Below, piece after piece: positions 1-9,013 of a stretch of DNA of 19,616 bases. Position numbers and translations under genes: made by a program. Numbering within the stretch: the first letter of the stretch is position 1; each line of letters opens with the position of its first letter. The notes beneath the pieces are model-generated. The model worked only from the letters and a program-made list of their open reading frames with translations, searched no databases and had not been told where the DNA came from. Origin of the DNA: Candidatus Peregrinibacteria bacterium (GTDB lineage Bacteria > Patescibacteriota > Gracilibacteria > UBA1369 > LOWO2-01-FULL-3); the NCBI GenBank assembly GCA_014728975.1, contig WJKQ01000145.1, positions 1 to 19,616 on the forward strand, in the 5' to 3' direction.

Positions 1-1548
1 AAGAGGTGTATATGCATCGACATAATCGAAAGCATTTTGAAATAAAAAGTCTTCACGGATTGATTTTGTGGTTTCAAGGACAAGTCTTTCTTTTGATGAA
101 AGAGCGTCCATTCCTACGAGTCTGACTATTTCTTCAAGGCTTGCTTCCTGCTGCAGCAGATTCATTGCTTCCGCTCTGATGTTCTGATAATCTTCGGCGA
201 CTTCTTTTTTCCAGTAGTCCGATACGTTTTCGATATATAGAGAATAGCTGGTTAGCCAGTTGATCGCGGGAAAGTGACGTTTGTAGGCTAATTTTGCGTC
301 CAGCCCCCAGAAAACTTTGGTTACTCGAAGTGTGTTTTGGGTTACGGGTTCAGAAAGGTCTCCGCCCGGAGGTGATACTGCTCCGATTACTGAAACCGTC
401 CCTTCCCTTTCTTCCGAGCTGTGGCATGTTATGGCTCCCGCTCTTTCATAAAATTCCGCTGTTTTTGATCCGAGGTACGCGGGATATCCTTCTTCACCCG
501 GCATTTCCTCAAGACGACCGGACATTTCACGAAGCGCTTCCGCCCAACGCGATGTAGAATCGGCCATAAGAGCTACATTATAGCCCATATCGCGGTAGTA
601 TTCCGCGATGGTTATTCCCGTATAAACCGAAGCTTCACGGGCAGCCACGGGCATGTTTGATGTATTTGCTATAAGAATCGTACGTTTCATAAGAGGTTCA
701 CCGGTATTTGGATCTTCAAGCTCCGGGAATTCCATAAGCACGTCGGTCATCTCATTTCCGCGTTCACCGCAGCCAATGTACACAATTACCTGCGCGTCGC
801 AGAATTTCGCCAGAGACTGCTGTGTGACGGTTTTGCCTGCTCCAAATGGGCCCGGGATGCATCCGGCTCCTCCTTTTGTGATCGGAAAAAGAGTATCAAG
901 TATTCTCGATCCCGTTACCAGCGGTTTGTTTGGAATATTCTTTTTCTTTACGGGTCTTGGTTCACGGATTGACCATTTTTGAAGCATTGTTATGTCATGA
1001 GTTTTTCCATTTTCTTCTTTAACGACTGCAATAACTTCTTCAATTGTGAAAGAACCGCTCTTTATTTCTTCCAGAGTCCCTTTTTTAATAGTTGGAGGAA
1101 TCATTATTTTATGTTTGATCAGCGTGGTTTCTTCAACCTCTCCTATAACATCTCCTCCCTGCACTTCGTCTCCTTTGGACAGCACAGGATCAAATTCCCA
1201 TTTTTTCTTATAATCCAGTCCGGGAACGTCGATGCCTCTTGTAATATACGCGCCTGCGGCTTCTTCGATAAGTTTTAAAGGTCTTTGAATCCCGTCGTAA
1301 ATTGAAGTCAAAAGACCGGGTCCAAGTTCTACAGTCATTGTTTCTCCGGTTCTGTAAACAGGATCTCCGGGACCAATTCCCACGGTATCCTCGTAAACCT
1401 GGATAGAAGCTTCGTCTCCCTCTAATTCGATAATTTCTCCCATTAATTTTTCTTCTGAAACTCTTACCACTTCGAACATTCTTGCGTCTTTCATTCCATT
1501 CGCTATCACAAGCGGTCCGGATACTTTCGTTATAGTTCCTTTTTCCAT
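1..1548 (-). CDS. ntpA: V/A-type ATPase catalytic subunit A (3' end cut by window)
   Basis: This is the catalytic, ATP-hydrolysing subunit of the soluble V1/A1 head. 516 codons are visible from the ATG at 1548 to the window edge and no stop is reached; family members are about 580-600 residues, so roughly the last 70-80 are missing. Visible hallmarks are an N-terminal beta-barrel start ([18 protein letters not shown]), the Walker A loop GPFGAGKT near residues 232-239, and the downstream sequences [13 protein letters not shown] and [13 protein letters not shown] typical of catalytic A/alpha chains. It lies 41 nt after the F-subunit gene and is the last gene visible in the operon; B and D subunits would be expected beyond the edge. 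No Shine-Dalgarno precedes the ATG. Family assignment is secure; the ntp naming follows the Enterococcus gene order. Confidence 0.97.
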   Translation of the reverse strand, partial: MEKGTITKVSGPLVIANGMKDARMFEVVRVSEEKLMGEIIELEGDEASIQVYEDTVGIGPGDPVYRTGETMTVELGPGLLTSIYDGIQRPLKLIEEAAGAYITRGIDVPGLDYKKKWEFDPVLSKGDEVQGGDVIGEVEETTLIKHKIMIPPTIKKGTLEEIKSGSFTIEEVIAVVKEENGKTHDITMLQKWSIREPRPVKKKNIPNKPLVTGSRILDTLFPITKGGAGCIPGPFGAGKTVTQQSLAKFCDAQVIVYIGCGERGNEMTDVLMEFPELEDPNTGEPLMKRTILIANTSNMPVAAREASVYTGITIAEYYRDMGYNVALMADSTSRWAEALREMSGRLEEMPGEEGYPAYLGSKTAEFYERAGAITCHSSEEREGTVSVIGAVSPPGGDLSEPVTQNTLRVTKVFWGLDAKLAYKRHFPAINWLTSYSLYIENVSDYWKKEVAEDYQNIRAEAMNLLQQEASLEEIVRLVGMDALSSKERLVLETTKSIREDFLFQNAFDYVDAYTPL

Positions 1549-1589
1549 GATTATTTAAGTTATTAGGTTGTTTTTATTTATTGATAAAT

Positions 1590-1955
1590 TTATTCGCTGA
1601 ATATATCGCTTCCTACTGCCTGTTCGACCATTTTCCCGATTCTTTTAATTCCGTAGCCTGCCGTTCCTTTGCTTCCGGGAACGGGAATTATTGCGGGAAG
1701 TGCTTCCCCGCTTAATTTTTTGTAATCGTCTTTTGAAATTTCGCTCGCGAAGTTTTCGGTTATAAATATTATTGCATAAGCAGGACGTTTTTCGCCGGTT
1801 TTTTCATCGACAGTGATTTCTTCATCTTTAAGTTTAAAAAGAAGCTTTACCGCTTCTTCCGTCGTATTGGCATCGAATGTTTTTAATCCGAGTCCTTTAA
1901 ACCCAAGGATTGTATCTTTATTTCCGACAATTGCTATATTGTATTTTTCAGCCAT
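1590..1955 (-). CDS. ntpG: V/A-type ATPase subunit F
   Basis: This 121-residue protein is the small central-stalk subunit that works with subunit D in the rotor. The N-terminal KYNIAIVGNKDTILGFKGLG is the typical Rossmann-like start of the family, followed by the segment AYAIIFITENFA and the C-terminal IIPVPGSKGTAGYGIKRIG motif that contacts the rotor. Length matches the family (about 100-120 residues). It sits between the C subunit (10 nt away) and the A subunit, the position occupied by ntpG in Enterococcus. No ribosome binding site is seen upstream of the ATG, only an A/T-rich stretch. Confidence 0.93.
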   Translation of the reverse strand: MAEKYNIAIVGNKDTILGFKGLGLKTFDANTTEEAVKLLFKLKDEEITVDEKTGEKRPAYAIIFITENFASEISKDDYKKLSGEALPAIIPVPGSKGTAGYGIKRIGKMVEQAVGSDIFSE

Positions 1956-1965
1956 TTTATTGTGA

Positions 1966-3000
1966 TTAAATATACAATTCTCTTAGTCTGTTTCTGATTT
2001 CTTCAGGATCGATATTGTTTAATTTGTTAATCATTATCATTCTTATTATTAGTGCGTTGTTGTTTTTTGCGAGAAAATACGCGATCAGCGGTTCGGGGCC
2101 AAACGGAATTAATTTTGCTCTTTTTATAAATTCCGTAAGATAATTTTCCGCTTCTTTTTCAAGGTGTAAAAAAGTTTTTTCTTCTTCATAGTGTTTGTAT
2201 CCGTTTTCGATTATTTTTGCGTAAGGTGTGTTTTTTATTAATTCGGGAAATTCGTTTAAATTTTGACTGTAGGCATCTTTGAATTTCGAATATGGAATTG
2301 TGCCGTTCCATAAAAATGCTATTTCGTAGAGATCAAGCTCTTTATCCTGAGTTTTCATCCGGAAAAACAATCTTATATTTGTTAGATCTATTAACTTTTG
2401 GATATATTTCTCAAGAAATTCATTTCTACTGTCTGTAGCGATTCCGTGGATGATCTTCATCAATTTTTGATCAAGGTAAAGGTCGATAATTTGAGGATTG
2501 TTTTCTTCTTTTTCAAATAATTTTTGAACTTTTTTGATTCGTCTCTTGATGTATTTTTCAGTATGTTCGTTTAGGCCAAATTGAGAATCGGTTTCTTCAA
2601 ATATGTAATTTTTTAATGCCTCAAGCGGAATTGCTCCCATTTCTGAAAGCAGCTCTTTTATTTCTTCATAGTTTTTTCCGCTTAATTTTGCTTTCAGCAT
2701 TGTTTTTATATTGTGAAAATCGTACTGGAAGAGAAGAATGTTTAGTATTCTCTTGTCGGGCGTCACTTTTGAAAGGATTTCTTTTATGTCCATCAACCCT
2801 TCATCAATAACTTTCTGAAATTCGGAAGGATTTTCTATGCCGGCTTTGTTATCCGAATAATCAAATTCATTAAGGATCCGGAAGGCGTCTTCACCGTCTT
2901 TTGCAAGCATCATTCTTTCTACCTCATTTTCATTTAAGAGTAGAGTCTCCAATGTACGTATTAATGCTACGCTGTATGCAAAGTCGTATTTGTTGGTCAT
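1966..3000 (-). CDS. ntpC: V/A-type ATPase subunit C (d-type socket subunit)
   Basis: This 344-residue all-helical protein connects the central rotor stalk to the membrane K ring. The family fold is three repeats of a helical unit; recognisable pieces are the N-terminal YDFAYSVALIRTLETLLLNE, the central LLFQYDFHNIKTMLKAKLSG and the C-terminal GPEPLIAYFLAKNNNALIIR with IRNRLRELYI at the end. Length matches the archaeal/bacterial family (about 330-350). Its ATG overlaps the TGA stop of the E gene in an ATGA junction, which implies translational coupling within the operon. No separate ribosome binding site is present. Confidence 0.92.
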   Translation of the reverse strand: MTNKYDFAYSVALIRTLETLLLNENEVERMMLAKDGEDAFRILNEFDYSDNKAGIENPSEFQKVIDEGLMDIKEILSKVTPDKRILNILLFQYDFHNIKTMLKAKLSGKNYEEIKELLSEMGAIPLEALKNYIFEETDSQFGLNEHTEKYIKRRIKKVQKLFEKEENNPQIIDLYLDQKLMKIIHGIATDSRNEFLEKYIQKLIDLTNIRLFFRMKTQDKELDLYEIAFLWNGTIPYSKFKDAYSQNLNEFPELIKNTPYAKIIENGYKHYEEEKTFLHLEKEAENYLTEFIKRAKLIPFGPEPLIAYFLAKNNNALIIRMIMINKLNNIDPEEIRNRLRELYI

Positions 3001-3563
3001 GCAAATAATGATTTATTCAGTTTGATTTCAAGTGCGTCCCGTAGTTGTTCATTTATTATTGTTTCAAAAGAATTATCTATTTCCACTTTGTCGGTTTTGA
3101 GTATAAAACCGCCTTTTATGTCCGCGCTTTTGTCTGAAAGATAATATCCTTTGCCTGAATTTTTGATAGCGTTTTTTGTAATATCTTCTTTGCCTCTTGC
3201 CGGTACCACGACGGTATTTTCTTCATCCAGATCTGATTTCTTAAGCATTTCTGTAATGGTTTCCTCGTATTTATCTGATTCGCAGAGTTTTTTTATGGCA
3301 AGATCCATGGTTTCGTTTATCATCTTTCTTTTTGCTTCGAGAATTTGATTTTGCCGTTCTCTTTCTGCAAGATTTTCTGCTTTCTCCATGATTTTTTTGC
3401 TGTTTTCCTCAACTTTTCTATGCATACGATCGTCTATTTGCTTTTGGAGGGTTTTATATTCTTCTTCGAGTTTCTTTTTCTTTTCTTCAAAATCTTTTTT
3501 AAGCTGATCGATGCTTTTTTGGGTTTCTTTGTTAATCTTTTCCAGGATATCTATTAATGCCAT
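2997..3563 (-). CDS. ntpE: V/A-type ATPase peripheral-stalk subunit E
   Basis: This 188-residue protein is the peripheral-stalk subunit that pairs with the coiled-coil H/G subunit. The first ~100 residues are highly charged and predicted to be a long helix/coiled coil (rich in K, E and Q, no proline). The C-terminal half carries the globular domain with the family-like stretch KSADIKGGFILKTDKVEIDN followed by SFETIINEQLRDALEIKLNK. Length agrees with bacterial E subunits (about 190-200). It lies 26 nt downstream of the K gene and shares ATGA with the C gene. Confidence 0.92.
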   Translation of the reverse strand: MALIDILEKINKETQKSIDQLKKDFEEKKKKLEEEYKTLQKQIDDRMHRKVEENSKKIMEKAENLAERERQNQILEAKRKMINETMDLAIKKLCESDKYEETITEMLKKSDLDEENTVVVPARGKEDITKNAIKNSGKGYYLSDKSADIKGGFILKTDKVEIDNSFETIINEQLRDALEIKLNKSLFA

Positions 3564-3589
3564 GTTTTATTAATTATAAGATGGTGGTT

Positions 3590-4099
<510 letters not shown>

Positions 4100-4103
4100 T
4101 TAA

Positions 4104-6083
4104 TTATTGTTTTATATAAATATATTTACTTTTTTTACTTAATGGTCTGAATTCTGCTCCTCCTCCTTCCATGAATTTTGTAAAAAATTCAACGAATTGA
4201 AGACGTCCTGAGTGTATAAATGATCCAAGAGCGTTTATTGCCAGATTAAATATATGTCCTCCAATAAAGACTAAGGCCATCAGAAGCCAGCCGATGTAAG
4301 GCAGGCCTCCGACCAGATCCGTTACAATATTTACAGCGAGTCCTATTATTGTTGTCGCAAGTCCAAGTGCCAGAAGACGGGAATATGAAAGAACATCGCT
4401 CATATACCCAACCAGGCCGTAAAGACTTATTATCCCTAAAAAAATTTTTACAATAATATTTTTTTTGCCTCTTCCCTGGGTTATTACGAGTGCTGCCGCG
4501 GCCAGGATCATCCACCATTTTCCGACTGCTCCGAGTGATTCCGGAAGGATTCCGGTGGCTGTTAAGATGTAAAATCCTATTCCGGAAATCATAAATACCC
4601 ATGTTCCGGTGTCGAGTACCGCGTTTAATCTGTCTTTGGTTTTAAACTCGTGTACAAATTTCATGACAACTCCAAGGAGCACCTGAATATACCCGAGAGT
4701 CAAGGCCAAAATGAGGACAGTTATCGGGTTTGAGATTGCATTGATTTTTTGGAAAATAAACATTTTTTCTCCATTTTCTGCCGTGTAGGTTAAAAATTCG
4801 GGTACCTGATCGGGAGTAAGTCCGAACCATCCGCCAAAAAGTGCTCCGATAACGAATGTTACGATTCCACCGTACATTAAAAGTTTTACGAGTTTTTTTA
4901 CGCTTTCCGCAAGTTTGAAATATTTAAGGATGAGTGCCATCAAAACAAACATGATTATTCCGTAGCCTGCGTCTGTTAAGCATAGTGCGAAAAACACAAT
5001 AAAAAAGCTTGCGAGGAAAGGGGTGGGGTCAAGTTCGTCATGTTTTGGCAGTCCGTAAATTTTTGAAACCGCTTCGAAAGGTGCTAAAAACTTATTGTTT
5101 TTTATTACGACGGGTGGTTTTTCATCTTCTTCCGGTGTCAGTTCCGTGATTTCGAATTCTTTTGTTTCTTTTTCCAGTTCTTCTTTAAGCGGTTCAATGT
5201 TTTCGTGTGAGATCCATCCGTTTATTACAAAGTTGTAATTTGTATTTCCAAACTTTTTTCCGGTTTCAAGTTTTTCTTTCCGCCAGCCCAAACCATCGTA
5301 AACAATTTTTAAATTATCAAGATGCTTTGTGAGTTTTTTAAGCTCACTCTCGGTTTTTTTATTTTTTTCTTTGTTTTCTGCAATTTTTTCATCGATTTTC
5401 TTTAGATAATCCTTTATCAAACCTTTGGTTTTGGGAAGATCCGCTTCCTGGAATTTGTATTCCGAAAGTATTTGCCTTATTTCATTTTCCAGTTCTTTGC
5501 TGAAAGTAAATACAATGTAGGTGTTTACTTCATCAGAATTAATTATATCACTGCTTATAAGGCTGCTTGTTTTATGAATTTTTTCAATTGCCGGTCCGAA
5601 GGCGTTTGTTTTAAGTGTTCCGACAACCGTATTGGTTGTTTTTGTTCTGCCAAGTTCCTCGAGTTTAATACTTAGGTTTTTCCATGGAGAATAGAGAGTT
5701 TTTTCATTTTTCAGTGTAGAGAGATTGTTTTGTGCTTTCGTCAGTTCTTCTTCAAGTTCAAGACATTCATCAACAATTTTACTGTAATCGAATTCTTTGG
5801 TTTTTTCCTCGACTTCTTTAATGGTTAGTGTTATAGGTTGTGCAAAAAGTCCTTTCTTTTTTGAATATTTTGAAAGCAGATTTATGGCAAAACCAACATT
5901 CGCGTGATTAAGCTCGGTTTTTTGTAGTTTGTTTATTTCTCTGTAAGTGTCCGGCTTGATACCAGACTCTTCTTTTATTTCCGTGATGTCCAGAACGCCC
6001 TGATTCTGCAGGATTTCCAATATTTTTTCTTTGTTTGGCGTTGAAGCTATAAGCTGTATTTTTTTTAGTTTGGCTAGGGCCAT
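4104..6083 (-). CDS. ntpI: V/A-type ATPase membrane subunit I (a-type stator subunit)
   Basis: This 659-residue stator subunit forms the ion half-channels next to the K ring. Residues 1 to ~340 are cytoplasmic: an N-terminal AKLKKIQLIAS segment and long charged coiled coils (residues ~190-260 are very rich in E and K). From about residue 355 there are multiple hydrophobic helices starting with PFLASFFIVFFALCLTDAGYG. The conserved arginine of the ion channel is R569 in SYSRLLALGLATT, and a second conserved arginine is R627 in HSGRLQFVEFFTKF, followed by the family C-terminal GGGAEFRPL. Length is typical. The start follows the H subunit stop by only 3 nt, which suggests translational coupling. 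Confidence 0.96.
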   Translation of the reverse strand: MALAKLKKIQLIASTPNKEKILEILQNQGVLDITEIKEESGIKPDTYREINKLQKTELNHANVGFAINLLSKYSKKKGLFAQPITLTIKEVEEKTKEFDYSKIVDECLELEEELTKAQNNLSTLKNEKTLYSPWKNLSIKLEELGRTKTTNTVVGTLKTNAFGPAIEKIHKTSSLISSDIINSDEVNTYIVFTFSKELENEIRQILSEYKFQEADLPKTKGLIKDYLKKIDEKIAENKEKNKKTESELKKLTKHLDNLKIVYDGLGWRKEKLETGKKFGNTNYNFVINGWISHENIEPLKEELEKETKEFEITELTPEEDEKPPVVIKNNKFLAPFEAVSKIYGLPKHDELDPTPFLASFFIVFFALCLTDAGYGIIMFVLMALILKYFKLAESVKKLVKLLMYGGIVTFVIGALFGGWFGLTPDQVPEFLTYTAENGEKMFIFQKINAISNPITVLILALTLGYIQVLLGVVMKFVHEFKTKDRLNAVLDTGTWVFMISGIGFYILTATGILPESLGAVGKWWMILAAAALVITQGRGKKNIIVKIFLGIISLYGLVGYMSDVLSYSRLLALGLATTIIGLAVNIVTDLVGGLPYIGWLLMALVFIGGHIFNLAINALGSFIHSGRLQFVEFFTKFMEGGGAEFRPLSKKSKYIYIKQ

Positions 6084-6086
6084 ATA

Positions 6087-6416
6087 TTAGTCTTTAATAT
6101 AGGTTAAAAAGCTGTCCACAATTTCTTCTGCGGCCTTTTCGTGTTTTCCCTTTGCTTCTGAAATTAGTTTGTTTTTTTGACTTTCGGTGGTGGCCATTCT
6201 GGATTTTAAAACTTCTCCTGCTTCTGTTTTAACGGTTTCCAGTTTTTCCGTGCCTCTTTCTTTTAGTTTTTTTTCGAATTCATCTGTCTTTTTTTCCAAT
6301 TCTTCCCGTTTATTTGTCAATCCTTCATCGAGTTCTTTTTTTGACTGGTCAATTTTTCTTTGGGAATCTTCTTCCGCTTTTTTAATTTGTGAGATGGGAT
6401 TGTCCTGATTAGTCAT
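6087..6416 (-). CDS. ntpF: V/A-type ATPase coiled-coil peripheral-stalk subunit (H/G type)
   Basis: This 109-residue, almost entirely charged protein (K, E, D, Q, T; no aromatic residues except F46 and the C-terminal SFLTYIKD) is predicted to be one long coiled coil. Its position as first gene of the operon, immediately before subunit I, is that of NtpF in Enterococcus and AhaH in archaea, which pairs with subunit E to make the peripheral stalk. The family has little sequence conservation, so the call rests on length, composition and position. It is preceded by a candidate promoter and a leader hairpin, so it probably starts the operon mRNA. Confidence 0.82.
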   Translation of the reverse strand: MTNQDNPISQIKKAEEDSQRKIDQSKKELDEGLTNKREELEKKTDEFEKKLKERGTEKLETVKTEAGEVLKSRMATTESQKNKLISEAKGKHEKAAEEIVDSFLTYIKD

Positions 6417-6438
6417 TTTAGTCTTGTTAACAAAGATG

Positions 6439-6461
6439 ATCTTTAATTTTCAATTAAAGAT
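6439..6461 (-). promoter_or_regulatory. Perfect inverted repeat in the V-ATPase mRNA leader
   Basis: A 10-bp perfect inverted repeat (ATCTTTAATT and its complement) separated by 3 nt lies 23 nt upstream of the first ATG of the V-ATPase operon and downstream of the candidate promoter, so it would be a stem-loop in the leader RNA. A second overlapping palindrome (AAAGAT-G-ATCTTT, 6432-6444) shares one arm and would be a mutually exclusive fold. In the direction of the operon it is not followed by a U tract, so it is not an intrinsic terminator. An operator or mRNA-stabilising hairpin is possible; function unknown. Confidence 0.5.
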
Positions 6462-6484
6462 TTGAAATTTTTTTTTGCGGAGTG

Positions 6485-6513
6485 AGTTTAGATAGCACTA
6501 TTAAAAAAGTCAA
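6485..6513 (-). promoter_or_regulatory. Candidate sigma70 promoter of the V-ATPase operon
   Basis: Read on the minus strand: -35 TTGACT, 17-nt spacer, -10 TAAACT. It lies between the stop of the upstream ORF (6536) and the first V-ATPase gene (start 6416), giving a leader of about 60 nt. The spacing is ideal and the -35 is 5/6 to consensus. No intrinsic terminator was seen after the upstream gene, so some read-through into the operon is possible. Confidence 0.5.
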
Positions 6514-6535
6514 TGGTGAAAAAAATTATTTCGGC

Positions 6536-7510
6536 TTATTTCTTCTCATTTGTCTTGACAATTGAGTGTAAGTTTGCGGTGTTTATTATCTTTGGTCTGG
6601 CTATGTTTTTTAGGTTATCTATAAACAGCTGGCCGTAGTTTTTGGTTGCCAGTCTCGGATCCAAAATGACAACTTCTTTGTTTTTTGCTTCTCCGGTTAG
6701 TCGATTAATCATTTTTTTGAGGGAGAAAACAGCTCTTGGTACCTGAAATTCATAAAACGGATCTTCGTAATTTTTTTTTAAGGCTACAATGAAAGGGTCG
6801 CTGGGAGGGTCAAAGGGGATCTTATGTATTAAAAGGTTATCGATTAATTCGTGGTCCCTGAAGTTATCCCAGAAATTGGGAGTAATAAACAAAATGGAGT
6901 TTTCCGGACTTTGTTTGAATTTTTCTCTGAGTTTTCCCAATGATCCGGTTAACTGGGAGACTGTTGTTATATTATTTTTGTTTAGAAAGGGAGCAATCTT
7001 TAGCGTGAATTGATTTAGTTGTTGTTTTGAGTTGAATATTATCGCGGTTTTTCCTTTTTTCGCCTGCAGGTATTTTTCAATTTCATTTATGAGAGTATTT
7101 ATATTTTGAGGAGTGTCCTGTGTGATGTAGATTTCCATGTTTTCTTTTTTTTCTTTTCCAAAGTGCAAGGGAATTTCTTTCGGAAGTCCCAGCAGATTTT
7201 TAATGAATTCGCCATTATCGTTGAGATCCAGATTTTCACTTATGATTTTATAATTTTGACAATTGTTTAAAATTTCCTCTATTTGTTGATTTATGGAAAG
7301 AGGATTCTTTCTGATTATTATATTTTTGGAAAAATCTTCTTCGATTAGGATTATGGAATTTTCGATGTCGGGTGTTAGAAATATTTCTTGAAGTTTTATC
7401 AGTGTGTCTTTCCAGTTTTGCAGGAGAGGATATGTTTTTTTGTTTATAATTTCTTTGAGTTCTTTTGATGTATATATAAGGTTTTTTACTGCTTTTTTTA
7501 CATTTTCCAA
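6536..7510 (-). CDS. Degenerate DinG-type helicase C-terminal domain (second half of a split exonuclease-helicase)
   Basis: This 324-residue protein aligns by eye with the second RecA-like domain of DinG/XPD-type helicases. In order: SENL around residue 90 in place of the usual SATL, GLPKEIPLHF, the GKTAIIFNSKQQL strand (canonical G-K-LVLFTSY), the segment SILFITPNFWDNF (canonical FWEG), KIPFDPPSDPF (canonical LPF-P-DP) and VVILDPRLATKNYGQLF (canonical ILDPR). Motif VI, normally QG-GRLIR with the arginine finger, reads KKMINRLTG, so ATP hydrolysis is unlikely. The only start is a TTG directly after an in-frame TAA; the upstream exonuclease gene is in the same frame. It may be translated separately as a partner subunit or be the tail of a decayed fusion gene. 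No ribosome binding site is visible. Confidence 0.72.
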   Translation of the reverse strand: MENVKKAVKNLIYTSKELKEIINKKTYPLLQNWKDTLIKLQEIFLTPDIENSIILIEEDFSKNIIIRKNPLSINQQIEEILNNCQNYKIISENLDLNDNGEFIKNLLGLPKEIPLHFGKEKKENMEIYITQDTPQNINTLINEIEKYLQAKKGKTAIIFNSKQQLNQFTLKIAPFLNKNNITTVSQLTGSLGKLREKFKQSPENSILFITPNFWDNFRDHELIDNLLIHKIPFDPPSDPFIVALKKNYEDPFYEFQVPRAVFSLKKMINRLTGEAKNKEVVILDPRLATKNYGQLFIDNLKNIARPKIINTANLHSIVKTNEKK

Positions 7511-7531
7511 TTATTTTGATTTGATTTCAAT

Positions 7532-8890
7532 TTATTTGACAATTGTTCTTCTTATAAACGGGTTTTGGTCATTGGTTTTTTCAAAAATTATTCCAATCAA
7601 GCCGAATAATATGGTTGATTTTGAAGAAAGGGACTGGATGGTCTGATTGTCAGGTTCGAGTTCTTTTAGCTCTTTGAGTTGATTCAGCAGAATTTCCAGT
7701 TTGAGGAAGGTTGAATAGTTGAAAAACAGTGATTTTGTGAGTTTTTCCAGATCAATTAATATCAGATCTTTAATTTTTGCTTTTTGGTCGATGATGTAGT
7801 TGTGTGAACATAAAGCAGGGCTGTTTATATCTTTTTTTAAAGCTTTCCGGAAAAACTTTTCTTCTTTAATGTCATAAAAATTTTTATTTATATTCACTTT
7901 GGGTATTGTTTCTTTTTCTTTGCCGAATAAAGTTATTTCGCTGAGTAAGCCGGTCGAGGTTTTTTCGAGCCAGATTATATATTTTAGAATAGCGCTTATT
8001 TCGTGATCTTCAAAAAAAGATTTGTTTTGAAATTCCGCGAGCCTTTTTGGTGAAATGTAGCTGGAGGGACTGTCAACTTTTGCTATGTTTTCCGGTATTT
8101 CTTTTTCGATCTGAAGGAAAAGTTGGTGGGGCAATGAAATATATGAATCTTTATCTATTTCTTTGATGAGATGCTTAATAAAAATCTTATAAGGTGGGGG
8201 CTGTTGGAAAAAGGAAGTTTTTTCTGTTTTAAGAAAATTTTCATAATATTTTGGGGGGAGAGAGATGTCTTCTGTTTTTTTTATTAGTTCTTTTGATTTT
8301 TTTGGTTTTAAATTTTTGGAGTTTAAAGTAAGTAAAAATTTTTTTAAAGGCCAATTTGCTTTTTTACAGAGGTTGTGAATTTTTTCTATTGTTTCAGGGG
8401 AAAGTTCCTTGAATTTTTCCGCAAGTTTCAAAAAAAGCTCCATCGCCGCGACCGCATCGTCCAGTGCGCGGTGTTTTTCTTTATGCTTAAGGTCAAGAGT
8501 GTGGCTTAGTATTTCAAGGCTGTAGGATGTGAGTCCCGGAATAATAATGCTTGAGAGCTGAACTGTATCATATTCCGGATTTTTAAGGTTTATTCCGTTC
8601 TCTCTTAGAAATCCCGTGTCAAATTGAATGTTATGTCCGATAATGGGGTGCTCTCCGATGAACTCTTTAATTTCAGGTGCTTTTTCATTGAAATTTGGTT
8701 TTTCTTTAAGATCATCGTTAGTTATTCTTGTTATATGTGTAATTATTTCCGGAAGTGTAATTCCCGGGTTTATTAAAAACTGTAGAACTTCTTTATTGCC
8801 TTTAAGGTCAAATTTTACGGCCCCGAATTCAATAATTTTGTCTTTTACAGGGTCAGTTCCTGTTGTTTCAAGGTCGAGGGAAATATACAT
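7532..8890 (-). CDS. DEDDh 3'-5' exonuclease with degenerate DinG-like helicase N-domain
   Basis: This 452-residue protein has two parts. Residues 1-165 are a DnaQ/PolC-epsilon-type DEDDh exonuclease with all catalytic residues: D6 and E8 in SLDLETTG, D91 in GHNIQFD, and H140 and D145 in HRALDD. Residues ~210-450 follow the order of the first DinG helicase domain but without active motifs: the Walker A region reads QQPPPYKIFIKHL instead of TGTGKSLAYLLPAL, then YISLPHQLFLQIEK (canonical STNT-LQ-QL), WLEKTSTGLLSEI (canonical W-TGDLSEL), CSHNYII (canonical NHALL) and LILIDLEKL where the DEAH box should be. Iron-sulphur cysteines of DinG are missing. It is probably an active DNA exonuclease with an inert helicase-derived scaffold. 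AGGA 7 nt before the ATG is one of the few Shine-Dalgarno-like sites in the window. Confidence 0.82.
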   Translation of the reverse strand: MYISLDLETTGTDPVKDKIIEFGAVKFDLKGNKEVLQFLINPGITLPEIITHITRITNDDLKEKPNFNEKAPEIKEFIGEHPIIGHNIQFDTGFLRENGINLKNPEYDTVQLSSIIIPGLTSYSLEILSHTLDLKHKEKHRALDDAVAAMELFLKLAEKFKELSPETIEKIHNLCKKANWPLKKFLLTLNSKNLKPKKSKELIKKTEDISLPPKYYENFLKTEKTSFFQQPPPYKIFIKHLIKEIDKDSYISLPHQLFLQIEKEIPENIAKVDSPSSYISPKRLAEFQNKSFFEDHEISAILKYIIWLEKTSTGLLSEITLFGKEKETIPKVNINKNFYDIKEEKFFRKALKKDINSPALCSHNYIIDQKAKIKDLILIDLEKLTKSLFFNYSTFLKLEILLNQLKELKELEPDNQTIQSLSSKSTILFGLIGIIFEKTNDQNPFIRRTIVK

Positions 8891-8929
8891 ATTTTTATCC
8901 TATATCAAAGGAAGTGCTTTGCAAATAAA

Positions 8930-8959
8930 ATTACACACCGGTTACAAGGCACACTGCAA
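8930..8959 (-). promoter_or_regulatory. Candidate promoter of the exonuclease gene
   Basis: Read on the minus strand: -35 TTGCAG, 18-nt spacer, -10 TGTAAT, about 40 nt upstream of the exonuclease ATG (8890). Matches are 4/6 and 5/6 to consensus. It is divergent from the ncRNA promoter that starts 27 nt to its right. The prediction rests only on sequence and spacing. Confidence 0.35.
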
Positions 8960-8985
8960 GTTTTACATATGTCTATTTAAGTTTT

Positions 8986-9013
8986 TTGACAAAAAAATAT
9001 AAATGGATATAAT
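8986..9013 (+). promoter_or_regulatory. Near-consensus sigma70 promoter of the candidate ncRNA
   Basis: A perfect -35 TTGACA (8986-8991) and a perfect -10 TATAAT (9008-9013) are separated by 16 nt. This is the best promoter in the window. Both flanking protein genes are on the minus strand, so it serves neither of them. The predicted start (about 9019-9020) falls at the beginning of a perfect inverted repeat, and an intrinsic terminator follows about 375 nt later. Confidence 0.75.

Noticed and set aside
653..1278. Plus-strand ORFs opposite the ntpA gene
   Set aside because: They are shadows of a strongly conserved minus-strand gene with no recognisable product.
6439..6461. Intrinsic terminator for the upstream pseudo-helicase gene
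   Set aside because: The stem is entirely A/T apart from one pair, lies downstream of the candidate V-ATPase promoter and is not followed by a T run in the minus direction.
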